From: Gemmatimonadaceae bacterium
GTDB lineage: Bacteria; Gemmatimonadota; Gemmatimonadetes; Gemmatimonadales; Gemmatimonadaceae
Assembly (NCBI GenBank): GCA_020846935.1
Contig: JADLCY010000005.1
Coordinates: 118,224 to 182,223 of the forward strand
Reading direction: 5' to 3'
Length of the DNA: 64,000 nt
The notes under the pieces were generated by a model. The model ran no database searches and was not told the DNA's origin. It saw only the letters and a program-made list of their open reading frames with translations. Made by a program: the position numbers and the translations under genes. Each line of letters opens with the position of its first letter. The first letter of the stretch is position 1. Positions 16,758 to 25,291 of the stretch are shown here, one piece after another.

Positions 16758-17723
16758 ATGCTCCCCTCGCGTCGGATCGCAGCATTCGTGTTGTCCGTCA
16801 TGCCCGCGGCAATGGGTGCACAGACGAACCCGGTAAAGCCCGGGTGGCAGTGGTCCACCGACACCGTGTTCAAGGTCGTGAATGCGGTTCGCGCCGGCCG
16901 CAGTCTCGCGCCGAAGAAGTGGCCGGGCAACGCCCGCGTCGCCGTGCTGCTCTCCTTCGACGTGGACAACGAAACCGTCTCGCTGCGGTTCGGCGAGCCG
17001 ACCATCGGCGCCCTCTCGCAGGGCCAATACGGCTCGCGCGTCGCCTTGCCACGCATCGTGAACCTGCTCGACAAGTATCGCATCCCCGCGTCGTTTTTCA
17101 TCCCGGCCATGAGCCTGGTCATCGCGCCGCAGCAGGTGGCGGTCATCCAGCGGTCGGGCCGTCACGAGTTCGCCGTGCATGGGTGGATCCACGAGATGAA
17201 CACGACGCTCCCGCTCGCCGTCGAACGCGACCTCGTGAAGCGCGCGATCGACACGCTGACCAGTATGACGGGCACCCGCCCGGTCGGGTATCGAGCGCCC
17301 TCCTGGAACTTCTCGCCCAACACGCTCACGATCCTCCGCGAACTCGGCTTCGAATACGAGAGTTCGCTGATGGCCGACGACAGCCCGTACGAGATCCTGC
17401 AGGACGGCCAGCCGACCGGCCTCGTTGAGCTGCCGGTCGAATGGATCCTCGATGACGCGCCGCTGTTCAACCCGCAAGGCAACGCCTACGCCAATCCCCG
17501 GGACGTCGCACAGGTGTGGATCGACGAGTTCGAGCGCGCGTACGAGGAGGGCACGATGTTCCTGCTCACCATGCACCCGCACATCACGGGGCATCGATCC
17601 AGGATCGTTGCGCTCGATCAGCTCATCACGCACATCCGCACGCGGCCCGGGGTCTGGTGGGCGACACATCGCGCGGCGGCGGAATACGTGCGTGCGGAGG
17701 CGGCAAAGGACGGCCGGGACTGA
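16758..17723 (+). CDS. secreted polysaccharide deacetylase (NodB family)
   Basis: A 321-residue deacetylase. ATG 16758 follows a good GGAGG site and opens a signal peptide (MLPSRRIAAFVLSVMPAAMG, cleavage after GA). NodB motifs: LLSFDVDNETV (catalytic and metal Asp), FAVHGWIHEMN (HxxxH metal ligands) and GYRAPSWNFSPNT (RxPxW groove). The FDVD form and the spacing match the peptidoglycan-deacetylase/allantoinase-like branch (PuuE, Helicobacter PgdA) more than classic NodB. It lies just downstream of the serine hydrolase. Substrate is unknown; an envelope or exogenous acyl-amide substrate is likely given the signal peptide. Confidence 0.87.
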   Translation: MLPSRRIAAFVLSVMPAAMGAQTNPVKPGWQWSTDTVFKVVNAVRAGRSLAPKKWPGNARVAVLLSFDVDNETVSLRFGEPTIGALSQGQYGSRVALPRIVNLLDKYRIPASFFIPAMSLVIAPQQVAVIQRSGRHEFAVHGWIHEMNTTLPLAVERDLVKRAIDTLTSMTGTRPVGYRAPSWNFSPNTLTILRELGFEYESSLMADDSPYEILQDGQPTGLVELPVEWILDDAPLFNPQGNAYANPRDVAQVWIDEFERAYEEGTMFLLTMHPHITGHRSRIVALDQLITHIRTRPGVWWATHRAAAEYVRAEAAKDGRD

Positions 17724-18002
17724 GGCGGCCCTGCGGTCAACGGTGCGCTGTTGGCTGCACCCGACGGTGCGTGCCCAGGCAGGGCGCGTTTCGGCTAGCA
17801 GACCTCGAGAGGGACCATCGCCGAGCGCTGATCCGGGAGGGGGCGCCACCAACTGTGAGTTCACCCCGGGCGTGGGCGAGCCGCGTTTGTTGAAGTGTCC
17901 GCGCCAGCCCTGAGTTGCGCGGGGGCTCGAACGAGAGTTAGTTACCACTAAATCCTCGCGCTCCTCCCCGAGCGCGGTCGTTCGTCGTCCACCGGCCCCA
18001 CC
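17724..18002. other. intergenic region upstream of mntH
   Basis: No convincing gene in these 279 bases; short open frames here have random composition. The right part holds the only AT-richer patch, with a candidate metalloregulator operator (17938-17951) and then C-rich sequence to the mntH ATG. Confidence 0.6.
17938..17951. promoter_or_regulatory. candidate MntR/DtxR-type operator
   Basis: TTAGT-TACC-ACTAA, a perfect 5-bp inverted repeat in an otherwise GC-rich leader, 51 bases upstream of the mntH ATG. DtxR-family regulators bind AT-rich palindromes of this type, and the operon's last gene encodes one. Autoregulation is inferred. Confidence 0.4.
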
Positions 18003-19370
18003 ATGACGTCACCGTCGCCCACTCCTGTTGCCGCCCCGGAAGCAGCCGACGCCGGGTGGCGACGGGCGCGCGAGGCGCCATCGCTCGCCGAGGTGCACCG
18101 AAGCGTCACGGTGCACGGATTGTCCAAATGGCGAAAGCTTCTGGCATTTGCGGGACCGGGCTATCTGGTGGCCGTGGGATACATGGATCCCGGCAACTGG
18201 GCCACCGACCTCGCCGGAGGATCGCGCTTCGGGTACACGCTCCTCAGCGTCATCCTCATCTCCAACCTCATGGCGGTGCTCCTGCAGGGGCTCGCCTCGA
18301 AGCTCGGGATCGTTACGGGTCGCGACCTCGCGCAGGCCTGCCGGGATCACTACTCGCGGCCGGTGAACTTTGCGCTCTGGGTGCTGTGTGAAATAGCGAT
18401 CGCCGCCTGCGACCTCGCCGAGGTCATCGGGACCGCGATCGCGCTCAACCTGCTGTTCGGGATTCCGCTCGCGTGGGGCGTTGGCATCACGGCGTTCGAC
18501 GTGATGATCGTGCTGTACCTGCAGAACAAGGGCTTTCGGCTGCTCGAGGCGCTGGTGATCTCGCTGATTGCGGTCGTGGGCGCGTGTTTTCTCTTTGAGC
18601 TGTTCGTCTCCCGGCCAGACCTGGGCGCCGTCGCGCGCGGGTTCGTCCCTTCGCCGGAGATCCTGCGCAACCGCGAGATGCTTTACATCGCGATCGGCAT
18701 CCTCGGCGCCACGGTGATGCCGCACAACCTCTATCTGCATTCGTCGATCGTGCAGACGCGCAAGTACGAGGAGAGCACCGAGGGCAAGCGCGAGGCGGTG
18801 CGGTACGCGTTCCTCGATTCCACGATCGCGCTCTCGTTTGCGCTGTTCATCAACGCCGCGATCCTCATCGTGGCGGCGGCGACGTTCTTCCGCACCGGCA
18901 ACACCCAGGTCGCCGAGATCCAGGATGCGTATCAGCTGCTCTCGCCGCTCCTCGGTGTCACGGCGGCGAGCGGCGTGTTTGCGCTCGCGTTGCTGGCGTC
19001 CGGCCAGAACTCGACGATCACCGGGACACTCGCCGGGCAGATCGTGATGGAGGGGTTCCTCAACATCCGCCTTCGGCCCTGGTTGCGTCGGCTGATCACG
19101 AGGGCCATCGCCATTGTGCCCGCGGCGATCACGGCCATCTTGTACGGCGAGGCGGGGACCGCGCGGCTCCTCATTCTCAGTCAGGTCATCCTCAGCCTGC
19201 AACTCTCGTTCGCCGTGTTTCCCCTCGTGATGTTCACGTCCGACAAGGTGAAGATGGGGCCGTTCGTGAACCCCACGTGGCTCAAGGTGTCCGCCTGGAC
19301 GGTCGCGACGGTCATCGCGTCGCTCAACGCCTGGCTGCTCGTGCAGACGATCGGGGAGTGGATGGCCTGA
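18003..19370 (+). CDS. mntH: Nramp-family manganese/divalent metal transporter
   Basis: A 455-residue inner-membrane transporter with 11-12 helices that imports Mn(II) or Fe(II) with protons. The first-helix signature is MDPGNWATD (metal-binding DPGN), and the sixth-helix signature is [12 protein letters not shown] (MPH). A 50-residue cytoplasmic N-terminus precedes the core. The stop TGA overlaps the ATG of the universal stress gene (ATGA). That gene in turn overlaps the DtxR-type regulator gene, so the three form a tight operon for metal uptake and its control. Confidence 0.93.
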   Translation: MTSPSPTPVAAPEAADAGWRRAREAPSLAEVHRSVTVHGLSKWRKLLAFAGPGYLVAVGYMDPGNWATDLAGGSRFGYTLLSVILISNLMAVLLQGLASKLGIVTGRDLAQACRDHYSRPVNFALWVLCEIAIAACDLAEVIGTAIALNLLFGIPLAWGVGITAFDVMIVLYLQNKGFRLLEALVISLIAVVGACFLFELFVSRPDLGAVARGFVPSPEILRNREMLYIAIGILGATVMPHNLYLHSSIVQTRKYEESTEGKREAVRYAFLDSTIALSFALFINAAILIVAAATFFRTGNTQVAEIQDAYQLLSPLLGVTAASGVFALALLASGQNSTITGTLAGQIVMEGFLNIRLRPWLRRLITRAIAIVPAAITAILYGEAGTARLLILSQVILSLQLSFAVFPLVMFTSDKVKMGPFVNPTWLKVSAWTVATVIASLNAWLLVQTIGEWMA

Positions 19371-19807
19371 TGTATCGTCGCATCCTGGTGCCGCTCGAGA
19401 ACTCGGCCACCGACGTGCACATCATCCAACACGTCCGCAGCCTGGCCCGCCACTGCGGCGCATCGGTCATCTTCATCCACGTGGCTGACGGCTGGGCCGC
19501 GCGCAATCTGGGCCACCTCAAGTTACGGGACTCCGAAGAGATGCTCGGCGATCGCGAGTACATCGAACGCATTGCCGGGGAAAGCACGGGCACCGGACTG
19601 CAGGCCGAGGCCGTGCTGGCCACCGGCGATCCGGCGCGGGAGATCGTGGCGGCGGCACAGCGCGAGGGCTGCGACCTCATCGCCATGGCGACCCACGGTC
19701 ACCGGCTGATCGGTGACGTGGTCTACGGGAGCGTGGCCAACGCCGTGCGGCACGCGACCACGGTACCGGTGCTGCTCGTGCGCGCTCCGGCGCGGGGCGA
19801 CGCGTAG
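19370..19807 (+). CDS. universal stress protein A family
   Basis: A 145-residue single-domain USP. It starts [15 protein letters not shown] (first strand and nucleotide-contact loop). The C-terminal ATP-binding region is MATHGHRLIGDVVYGSVANAV, with the Gly-rich loop and terminal GS before the last helix. It probably binds ATP and modulates the transporter or stress response. The ATG at 19370 overlaps the mntH stop; frames opening earlier lie inside mntH. The stop TAG shares its last G with the GTG start of the regulator, so expression is coupled on both sides. Confidence 0.9.
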   Translation: MYRRILVPLENSATDVHIIQHVRSLARHCGASVIFIHVADGWAARNLGHLKLRDSEEMLGDREYIERIAGESTGTGLQAEAVLATGDPAREIVAAAQREGCDLIAMATHGHRLIGDVVYGSVANAVRHATTVPVLLVRAPARGDA

Positions 19808-20538
19808 TGGGGGCGCGTCGGCCAAAGGCGGCCGCTGCGTCGCGCCGCGCCGCCGCGAGTTCAGCCGCGCAGGACCTCCCGCTGACCGCGCCGGTCGAGG
19901 ACTATCTCAAGGCGATCTACGCGATCGAACAGTCGGGCGCCGCCGCGGGCACCAACGAGGTGGCGGCGCGGCTCGCCATCGCGGCGGCGTCGGTGAGCGG
20001 CATGGTGCGACGACTCGCTGACCAGGGGCTCGTGTCCTACGAGCGCTACCGAGGCGTTCGGCTCACCGAAGCCGGTCGCCGCGCGGCGCTACGCACCATT
20101 CGGCGTCATCGGGTCATCGAGGCCTACCTTGCGAAAGCATTGGGCTACGCGTGGGATCGCGTGCACGAAGAGGCCGAGCGGCTGGAGCACGCCGCGAGCG
20201 ATGAACTGATCGATCGAATGGCCGAAGCGATCGGCGCGCCGCTGACCGACCCGCACGGTCACCCGATTCCCACGCGCGACGGCACGATCGACGAAACGCC
20301 GCACCGCACGCTGTCGGACCTCGTCGCCGGTCAGCGCTCGCGCGTGATGCACGTGAGCGATGAGGACGCCGAACTGCTGCGCTACCTCGCGCGCATCGGC
20401 ATTCGGCCCGGCGTGCAGGTCACGCTCACCGAACGTGCCCCGTTCGACGGCCCGCTCACGCTGCGCGTGGGGAAGGGGAACGTGCAGGTCGGGCACGCGC
20501 TGGCGTCACGCGTCATGGTAGAGGTGTTGCCGGACTGA
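19807..20538 (+). CDS. mntR: DtxR/MntR-family metal-dependent repressor
   Basis: A 243-residue metalloregulator. A basic, Ala-rich 25-residue extension precedes a winged helix (EDYLKAIYAIEQSG, VAARLAIAAASVSGMVRRLA). The dimerisation and metal-binding helix reads RLEHAASDELIDRM (the EHxxSDE metal ligands), then DPHGHPIP. The C-terminal 75 residues form an SH3-like FeoA domain. It is expected to repress mntH when Mn or Fe is bound. The GTG start at 19807 overlaps the previous gene. Whether it senses Mn or Fe cannot be read from the sequence; the link to mntH favours Mn. Confidence 0.88.
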   Translation: MGARRPKAAAASRRAAASSAAQDLPLTAPVEDYLKAIYAIEQSGAAAGTNEVAARLAIAAASVSGMVRRLADQGLVSYERYRGVRLTEAGRRAALRTIRRHRVIEAYLAKALGYAWDRVHEEAERLEHAASDELIDRMAEAIGAPLTDPHGHPIPTRDGTIDETPHRTLSDLVAGQRSRVMHVSDEDAELLRYLARIGIRPGVQVTLTERAPFDGPLTLRVGKGNVQVGHALASRVMVEVLPD

Positions 20539-20591
20539 ACGCGCGCCGCGCTGGATGCTGCAAGTGATCGTTGGTGCGAAGCGCGGTGATT

Positions 20592-20615
20592 GCCGCCTCG
20601 CGCGCGCGAGGCGGC
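20592..20615. terminator. 24-bp perfect palindrome after the mnt operon
   Basis: GCCGCCTCGCGC and its reverse complement abut without a loop, giving a very GC-rich cruciform or hairpin between convergent genes. There is no T-tract, so termination is possible but not certain. Confidence 0.4.
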
Positions 20616-20694
20616 GGAGGCGTCGCCACATGGCCCCGACGTTGGCCATGGGTTCGCTCATCGGTGCTCGGGCGGCCACGCGAACCGGCAATCG

Positions 20695-21033
20695 TCAGTC
20701 GTCGAGCGTCCGCTTCCAGAGCACGCCCAACAGGGCGAGCGCGGGTACGAGAATCGCGCCGAGCACGAGCCAGGGTACCGCGCGTCCGCGTTGGGCGCCC
20801 TGGATCGATGCGACCACCATGAAGACCACGCCGATCGCCACGAGGATCGTCGCCGCGATCGCGGTTCCCGTGCGCGCGGCGTTGGCGGACGGTGAGACCA
20901 GGGTCTGCACGGCGGCGTGTACCTCAAGATCAGTCGCCTTCGGCTGACTGGCGCGATACTCGGCGATCGTGGCTTGCAGCCGATCAGCCAGCGCCTTCGT
21001 GTGCGTGGACGGGTGTTGTGGCGGGATGATCAT
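20695..21033 (-). CDS. hypothetical two-helix membrane protein
   Basis: A 112-residue protein with a soluble helical N-terminus (KALADRLQATIAEYRAS) and two transmembrane helices, about residues 57-77 and 86-104. The short loop between them is basic (GAQRGRA). I do not recognise a family. It lies 11 bases downstream of the alpha/beta hydrolase stop on the same strand and may be the last gene of the SPFH operon. The start ATG 21033 has a GGCGGGATG context without a clear ribosome site. Confidence 0.6.
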   Translation of the reverse strand: MIIPPQHPSTHTKALADRLQATIAEYRASQPKATDLEVHAAVQTLVSPSANAARTGTAIAATILVAIGVVFMVVASIQGAQRGRAVPWLVLGAILVPALALLGVLWKRTLDD

Positions 21034-21044
21034 ATCGATCGCGC

Positions 21045-22664
21045 CTAACGCCGAGTGTGCGCGACGATCCAGTCCAGCACCGGACCAACCACGTCGGCGC
21101 CGATGTGCCCGCTGGTGAGCGTCGTGTAGTTCGCCGGATTGCCGGTAACGTCGGGGAGGAAGAGGTGGTTGCGCTCGGGAAACACGCGCACGGTGACGTC
21201 GGTGTTGCCTGCAGCGCGGATCGCCGCGGCCAGCTCTCCGGCCTGATCGGCGGTCACTTGCTGATCGGAACCACCCTGCGCGATGAGCACCGGAACCTTG
21301 ACGCGCCTCGCGGTGGCGAGCGGATCATAGGAAAAGAAGAACTGCATCCACTTGTCTGTGCGCGCCATCCGATCGAGTTCGCGCGCGGCTGCGGCGATCG
21401 CCGAGTCGCGTCGTGCAGGCGTGGACAGCGACGTGTCGTGTGTGATCGCGTACCGCTGCTGGAACCTGACGATCTCGAGTCCGTTGCGTGATGGCCCGGC
21501 GAGGAGGACGATCCCGGCGAGCGTGGGATCGTCGGCCGCGATCATCGGCGCGATGAGTCCGCCTTCGCTGTGGCCAAGGAGGACGACCCGGCGACCATCC
21601 ACGTCGGGCCGCGCGCGGAGCCAGCGGATCGCGTCGCGGATGTCGTTGGCAAAGTCGGCCGACGTGGAGCCCCGGAACGAACCCCCGGATTCACCTGTGC
21701 CGCGGTCGTCCATGCGCAGCACGCCAATCCCGTGGCGCCCAAGCGTGTCCGCGAACTGGCGAAACGGGCGAAAGCCCGGGACCAACGGAATGTATTCGTC
21801 GCGGTCCTGCGGTCCGGAGCCGCTGATGGTGACGACGACCGGCACCGGGAAGCGCGCATCACGCGGCATGGTGAGCGTACCCACTAGCGTGAACCCGCCG
21901 CGTGATGCAATCGCCACGCGCTCGGCGCTGTACGGAGCACCTGCAGGTGCGTTGTAGTCCGGTGCACCCAGCGTGAGCGTGTTGAGCGCGCGACCCTCAA
22001 CGCGCGTCATGCGGAGGTTCTGTTGCGCGAGGTACACCTCCTGCACGTGCCCGCTGCGCACCGACATCACCGTGACCTGCCCCGCCACGTCCCACGAGGC
22101 GCTGTCGCCCCAGGTGCGGAATACCGACGGCACCGTTTGCCCACCCGACGTCAGGAACACGGGAAACGTGTCAACCGGCGACGGTGTGGCGAGGGCGCGC
22201 GCCAGCGCGAGGTTCACCATCGCGCCCGAGGCGTTCACGAGCAGGAACGCGTGGGGTCCCGATCGGAAACGTTGCGTCGTGGTGGCGCCGGCGGGGTTGG
22301 TCATCTCCGCGCGCACCGAGTCGCCCACCAGAGTGATCTCGGCGCGCTGCAGCAGCGGCGCGTCGGCGGAGGCATCGCGCCAGGCGCGTATCGCGATCGA
22401 GGTGACCGCGCCCGTGGCGCCGGGCGTGGTGCGCCACTCCATGCGCGGCAAGCCTCGGAGGACGATATCGCCCGTCAGCGTGGCCCCCTGCATGGTCACC
22501 CGTTCCACACCGATGGTGTCTGCACCACGTCGGTAGACCATGGCGAACGGCGTGCCCTGGGCGGCGACACCGCTGGTCAGACCGCTCCCTGCCAGGACGA
22601 GCAGTCCCATCGCGGGCCGACGAATGCGTTCGAGGATCCGACCGTGCAGCTGGGCGATCAACAT
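21045..22664 (-). CDS. secreted alpha/beta hydrolase
   Basis: A 539-residue exported serine hydrolase. ATG 22664 lies five bases after the stop of the small ribbon-helix-helix gene. A signal-like segment follows (AMGLLVLAGSGLTSGVAAQ). Residues 20-270 are a beta-rich region without a clear family. The alpha/beta-hydrolase domain then begins (GTLTMPRDARFPVPVVVTIS), with GSGPQDRDEY (oxyanion loop), nucleophile elbow LLGHSEGGL, acid GGSDQQV and His in ERNHLFLPD. It resembles prolyl-oligopeptidase-like acyl hydrolases. The stop TAG lies in a CGTTAGG motif. A longer frame to 22850 overlaps the small gene and is rejected. Confidence 0.82.
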   Translation of the reverse strand: MLIAQLHGRILERIRRPAMGLLVLAGSGLTSGVAAQGTPFAMVYRRGADTIGVERVTMQGATLTGDIVLRGLPRMEWRTTPGATGAVTSIAIRAWRDASADAPLLQRAEITLVGDSVRAEMTNPAGATTTQRFRSGPHAFLLVNASGAMVNLALARALATPSPVDTFPVFLTSGGQTVPSVFRTWGDSASWDVAGQVTVMSVRSGHVQEVYLAQQNLRMTRVEGRALNTLTLGAPDYNAPAGAPYSAERVAIASRGGFTLVGTLTMPRDARFPVPVVVTISGSGPQDRDEYIPLVPGFRPFRQFADTLGRHGIGVLRMDDRGTGESGGSFRGSTSADFANDIRDAIRWLRARPDVDGRRVVLLGHSEGGLIAPMIAADDPTLAGIVLLAGPSRNGLEIVRFQQRYAITHDTSLSTPARRDSAIAAAARELDRMARTDKWMQFFFSYDPLATARRVKVPVLIAQGGSDQQVTADQAGELAAAIRAAGNTDVTVRVFPERNHLFLPDVTGNPANYTTLTSGHIGADVVGPVLDWIVAHTRR

Positions 22665-22668
22665 GGAG

Positions 22669-22848
22669 TCATTCTGTGGAAGAAGGGTCCGCGGGCGGCC
22701 GCTTGAGCCGGCCCGCCTGCTGCAGCGAGCGACGCAAGAGGAATTCGATCTGGGCATTGAGGCTGCGCAGGTCGTCGTTCGCCCAGCGCTGGACCGCGTC
22801 GAGCAGGTCGCGGTCCACGCGCAGGAGGAAAGGCTTGCGCTCAGCCAC
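22669..22848 (-). CDS. Arc-type ribbon-helix-helix small DNA-binding protein
   Basis: A 59-residue protein from GTG 22848. It reads MAERKPFLLRVDRDLLDAV, then QRWANDDLRSLNAQIEFLL and RRSLQQAGR. The beta strand KPFLLRV followed by two helices with the conserved LNAQIEFLLRR is the Arc/MetJ-like ribbon-helix-helix fold. It sits six bases downstream of the SPFH gene and five bases upstream of the hydrolase gene. Similar small proteins are common beside SPFH-domain genes. It probably autoregulates the operon by binding the repeats at 23755-23777. It is under 60 codons, so standard gene finders may miss it. Confidence 0.75.
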   Translation of the reverse strand: MAERKPFLLRVDRDLLDAVQRWANDDLRSLNAQIEFLLRRSLQQAGRLKRPPADPSSTE

Positions 22849-22854
22849 AACGCC

Positions 22855-23724
22855 TCACTGATATAGCGTACCCGTGTTCACCACGGGCTGCGCATCCTTG
22901 TCGGAGCAGAGCACCACCAGGAGATTGGACACCATCGTGGCGCGTCGCTCGTCATCGAGCGTGACGATGCCTTTGTCCGAGATGAGCGTGAGCGCGTTCT
23001 CCACCATGCTCACCGCACCTTCGACGATGCGCTGACGCGCGGCGATGATGGCATTGGCCTGCTGGCGACGCAGCATGGCCGCCGCGATCTCCGGTGCATA
23101 GGCGAGGTGGCTCAGCCGCGCCTCCACCACCTCGACGCCGGCCTTCTGCAACCGCTCCTGGATCGCGACCTGCAGCGCCTGCGAGACTTCGGCCGGATGC
23201 GCGCTGAGCGACACTTCGCCGACCGTGTGGGCGTCGTACGGATACGACTGCGCCAGCGCGCGCACCGCCGCTTCGGACTGCATTACGACATAGTGTGTGT
23301 AGTCATCGACCTCGAACATCGCTTCAGCCGTATCGACGACCTTCCATACCACCACGGCGCCGATCTCGATCGGATTCGAGTGGTTGTCGTTCACCTTGAG
23401 CTTCGCCGTCTCGAAGTTCCGCACGCGGAGCGAGATCCGCTTCTTGGCGAAAAACGGGTTGGCCCACCAGAGCCCCTGTTCGCGGACCGTACCGGTGTAC
23501 TTGCCAAAGAGGGTCAGCACCTTGCCGTCGTTTGGCTGGACGGTAAAGAGCCCGCTCAGCCCGATGATGACCAGGGTGAGAACCGTGCCCCATAGGATGG
23601 CGGCGAAGGGGTCATCGGCGCGTGCGCCCTCGACAATGCGCCACATGGCGAGGCCGCCCAGTACGGCAAAGACCGTAAGGATCAGCAGGCCAGGCGTGCC
23701 CTTGCGGGTGACTTCTCTGAACAT
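22855..23724 (-). CDS. SPFH/Band 7-domain membrane protein (stomatin-like)
   Basis: A 289-residue protein with two N-terminal transmembrane segments ([16 protein letters not shown] and [18 protein letters not shown]) and an SPFH domain ([20 protein letters not shown] through [20 protein letters not shown]). A helical region typical of oligomerisation ends in [17 protein letters not shown]. It would form a membrane microdomain scaffold. I chose ATG 23724 because residues further upstream are not protein-like and the membrane start [14 protein letters not shown] is natural. It heads a probable operon with the small DNA-binding protein, the hydrolase and the two-helix protein. Confidence 0.85.
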   Translation of the reverse strand: MFREVTRKGTPGLLILTVFAVLGGLAMWRIVEGARADDPFAAILWGTVLTLVIIGLSGLFTVQPNDGKVLTLFGKYTGTVREQGLWWANPFFAKKRISLRVRNFETAKLKVNDNHSNPIEIGAVVVWKVVDTAEAMFEVDDYTHYVVMQSEAAVRALAQSYPYDAHTVGEVSLSAHPAEVSQALQVAIQERLQKAGVEVVEARLSHLAYAPEIAAAMLRRQQANAIIAARQRIVEGAVSMVENALTLISDKGIVTLDDERRATMVSNLLVVLCSDKDAQPVVNTGTLYQ

Positions 23725-24049
23725 GGTGGTACTCGGTTCGAGTGGTAGCAAGATGATATCATAGCGATAGCGATATTGCAAGGCCTGAGGGCAAGTGGTG
23801 CTCAGCGGCCCCGAGCGCCGCACATGTGTCCATCGGACCCCTCGACTCCCCCGGGGAGCGCCACGGGCCGCATCGGAGGCCGGATTGGGGCGGGTTCCTG
23901 ACGCTCTGGCCGCGGCAGGCTCGCCGGGCCGGCGCCAGCGCTACCAGTTTCCGTGGGTCCTGCTGGTGCGTCGCCGCCCGCTCCGCGCTCGCCCCTGCGC
24001 TTTCTCTCACGCACACGCACTCTCTCTCCCTCGCTCTCCTCTTGCCTCC
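23725..24049. other. divergent promoter region and pyrimidine tract
   Basis: No gene is supported in these 325 bases, although frames are open. The left side holds the repeat cluster at 23755-23777. Bases 24000-24050 are a CT-rich tract (CTCTCTCCCTCGCTCTCC) directly before the DUF72 start, with no Shine-Dalgarno. Confidence 0.5.
23755..23777. promoter_or_regulatory. candidate operator of the SPFH operon
   Basis: GATATC, two tandem TAGCGA units and GATATT form an AT-rich block with both direct and inverted repeats, about 30 bases upstream of the SPFH start. Ribbon-helix-helix repressors bind such tandem units, and the operon encodes one. The block could equally hold the -10 element. Confidence 0.4.
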
Positions 24050-24889
24050 GTGCTCTCGTTAGGTGCCCAGGGCTGGAACTACGACGCGTGGGTCGGGCCC
24101 TTCTATCCGACCGGCACACGCGCGGCCGACTTTCTGCGCGTGTACGGCCGGGCGTTCGACACGGTCGAAGTCGACGCGACGTTCTACGCCATTCCGCCGT
24201 CGGCGACCGTGGCCGGCTGGGCGGCGCGCGTGCCGCCGACGTTCACCTTCGCGCTCAAGCTCCCGCAGGAAATCACGCACGAACGCCGCTTGCGCCGCGC
24301 GGACGATGTGCTGCAGTCGTTCACCGAGCGCGCCCGCGAACTGGGGCCGCGACTCGGCCCCGTCCTCATCCAGCTCGGCCCCGCCTTCGCGCCAGACGAG
24401 CTGCCAGCCCTCGCCGCGTTCCTCCCGACGCTGCCGCGCGACCTGCGCTTTGCGGTCGAGTTCCGACACCGCGGCTGGATCTACGATGGCGTCATCGCGC
24501 TGCTGCAGGAGCACAACGTGGCCCTGGCCCTCACCGATGCGCGGTGGATTCCCCGGCGGACCATGCTGGCGCTCGCGGCCCGGCCCACTGCGGACTTTGC
24601 GTACGTGAGGTGGATGGGCCCCGATCGCGACATCGTCGACTATTCACGCATCCAGGTCGACCGCACGCGAGAGCTCGACGCCTGGGCCGACGCGATCCAG
24701 GGCCTCACCACGCGCGTCGATGCGGTGTACGGCTACGTGAACAACCACTTTGCCGGCCACGGCCCGGCAACGCTCCGGGACCTGCAGCAACGACTCGGTC
24801 TCCCGACCGTGGACCCGGATTCGTTAGGGGAGCAGATGTCGTTGTTCGGCAGCAGCGGCCGGGAAGGCAGCGCAAAGCACGCACGATAG
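24050..24889 (+). CDS. DUF72-family protein
   Basis: A 279-residue TIM-barrel-like DUF72 protein (YecE family). Conserved blocks are LGAQGWNYDAWVGPFYP at the start, VEVDATFYAIPP, FTFALKLPQEITHERR, and the C-terminal YGYVNNHFAGHGPATL. The function of the family is not established. I chose GTG 24050 since the domain begins six codons later; the longer frame to 23795 is low-complexity and out of character. A CT-rich tract precedes the start with no ribosome site. Two Leu-Gly pairs (24057, 24822) use TTA in CGTTAGG motifs. Confidence 0.85.
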   Translation: MLSLGAQGWNYDAWVGPFYPTGTRAADFLRVYGRAFDTVEVDATFYAIPPSATVAGWAARVPPTFTFALKLPQEITHERRLRRADDVLQSFTERARELGPRLGPVLIQLGPAFAPDELPALAAFLPTLPRDLRFAVEFRHRGWIYDGVIALLQEHNVALALTDARWIPRRTMLALAARPTADFAYVRWMGPDRDIVDYSRIQVDRTRELDAWADAIQGLTTRVDAVYGYVNNHFAGHGPATLRDLQQRLGLPTVDPDSLGEQMSLFGSSGREGSAKHAR

Positions 24890-25291
24890 ATCGGTGCGTG
24901 ACCATCGATGAGGGAAGAGCGTGGGGCGCGACGGGTGGGTCGACCCCGCCTCCTTCGAAGGTCCGCTACTTGAGCCCGCCCTTCGATGCGCGAGGACGCT
25001 CCGCCCTTCCTCCGGCTGCGCATCCGACCACCGGTCCATGTGTCTGTCCCGTCTCCTCCCGGTGTTCGTGCACCTGTCCATCCGCGCTTCCTCCACCTGC
25101 CCATCCGACCACCCGCCCATGCGGCGGTCCGTGCATCCGCCACGAACTCCCCGCCCAGGTGCTCGAAGGCCGCGGCGACGTCGGCCGCGGAGCGTGCATG
25201 GGTACCCTCACCCAGCGCCTGGGCCGCTCCTCTTGGTATTCGTGCACCTGGCCATCCGCCCGCTAAGATGAGATGTGCCGTCTGACGCCTC
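24890..25291. repeat. gene-free region with degenerate tandem repeats
   Basis: The 402 bases contain no credible gene. On the minus strand they read as diverged units around GGTGGTCGGATG...CAG...GGAGGAAG...GCGGA. Clear pairs are CGTGCACCTG(T/G)CCATCCGC near 25070 and 25240, and CATCCGACCACC near 25022 and 25105. This looks like a decayed minisatellite of about 80-170 bp spacing. Any translated frame gives repetitive peptides, so I leave them out. Confidence 0.5.

Noticed and set aside
24824..25143. Minus-strand frames over the repeat block
   Set aside because: They encode repeat-derived Trp/Asp/Arg-rich peptides with no start signal or family.
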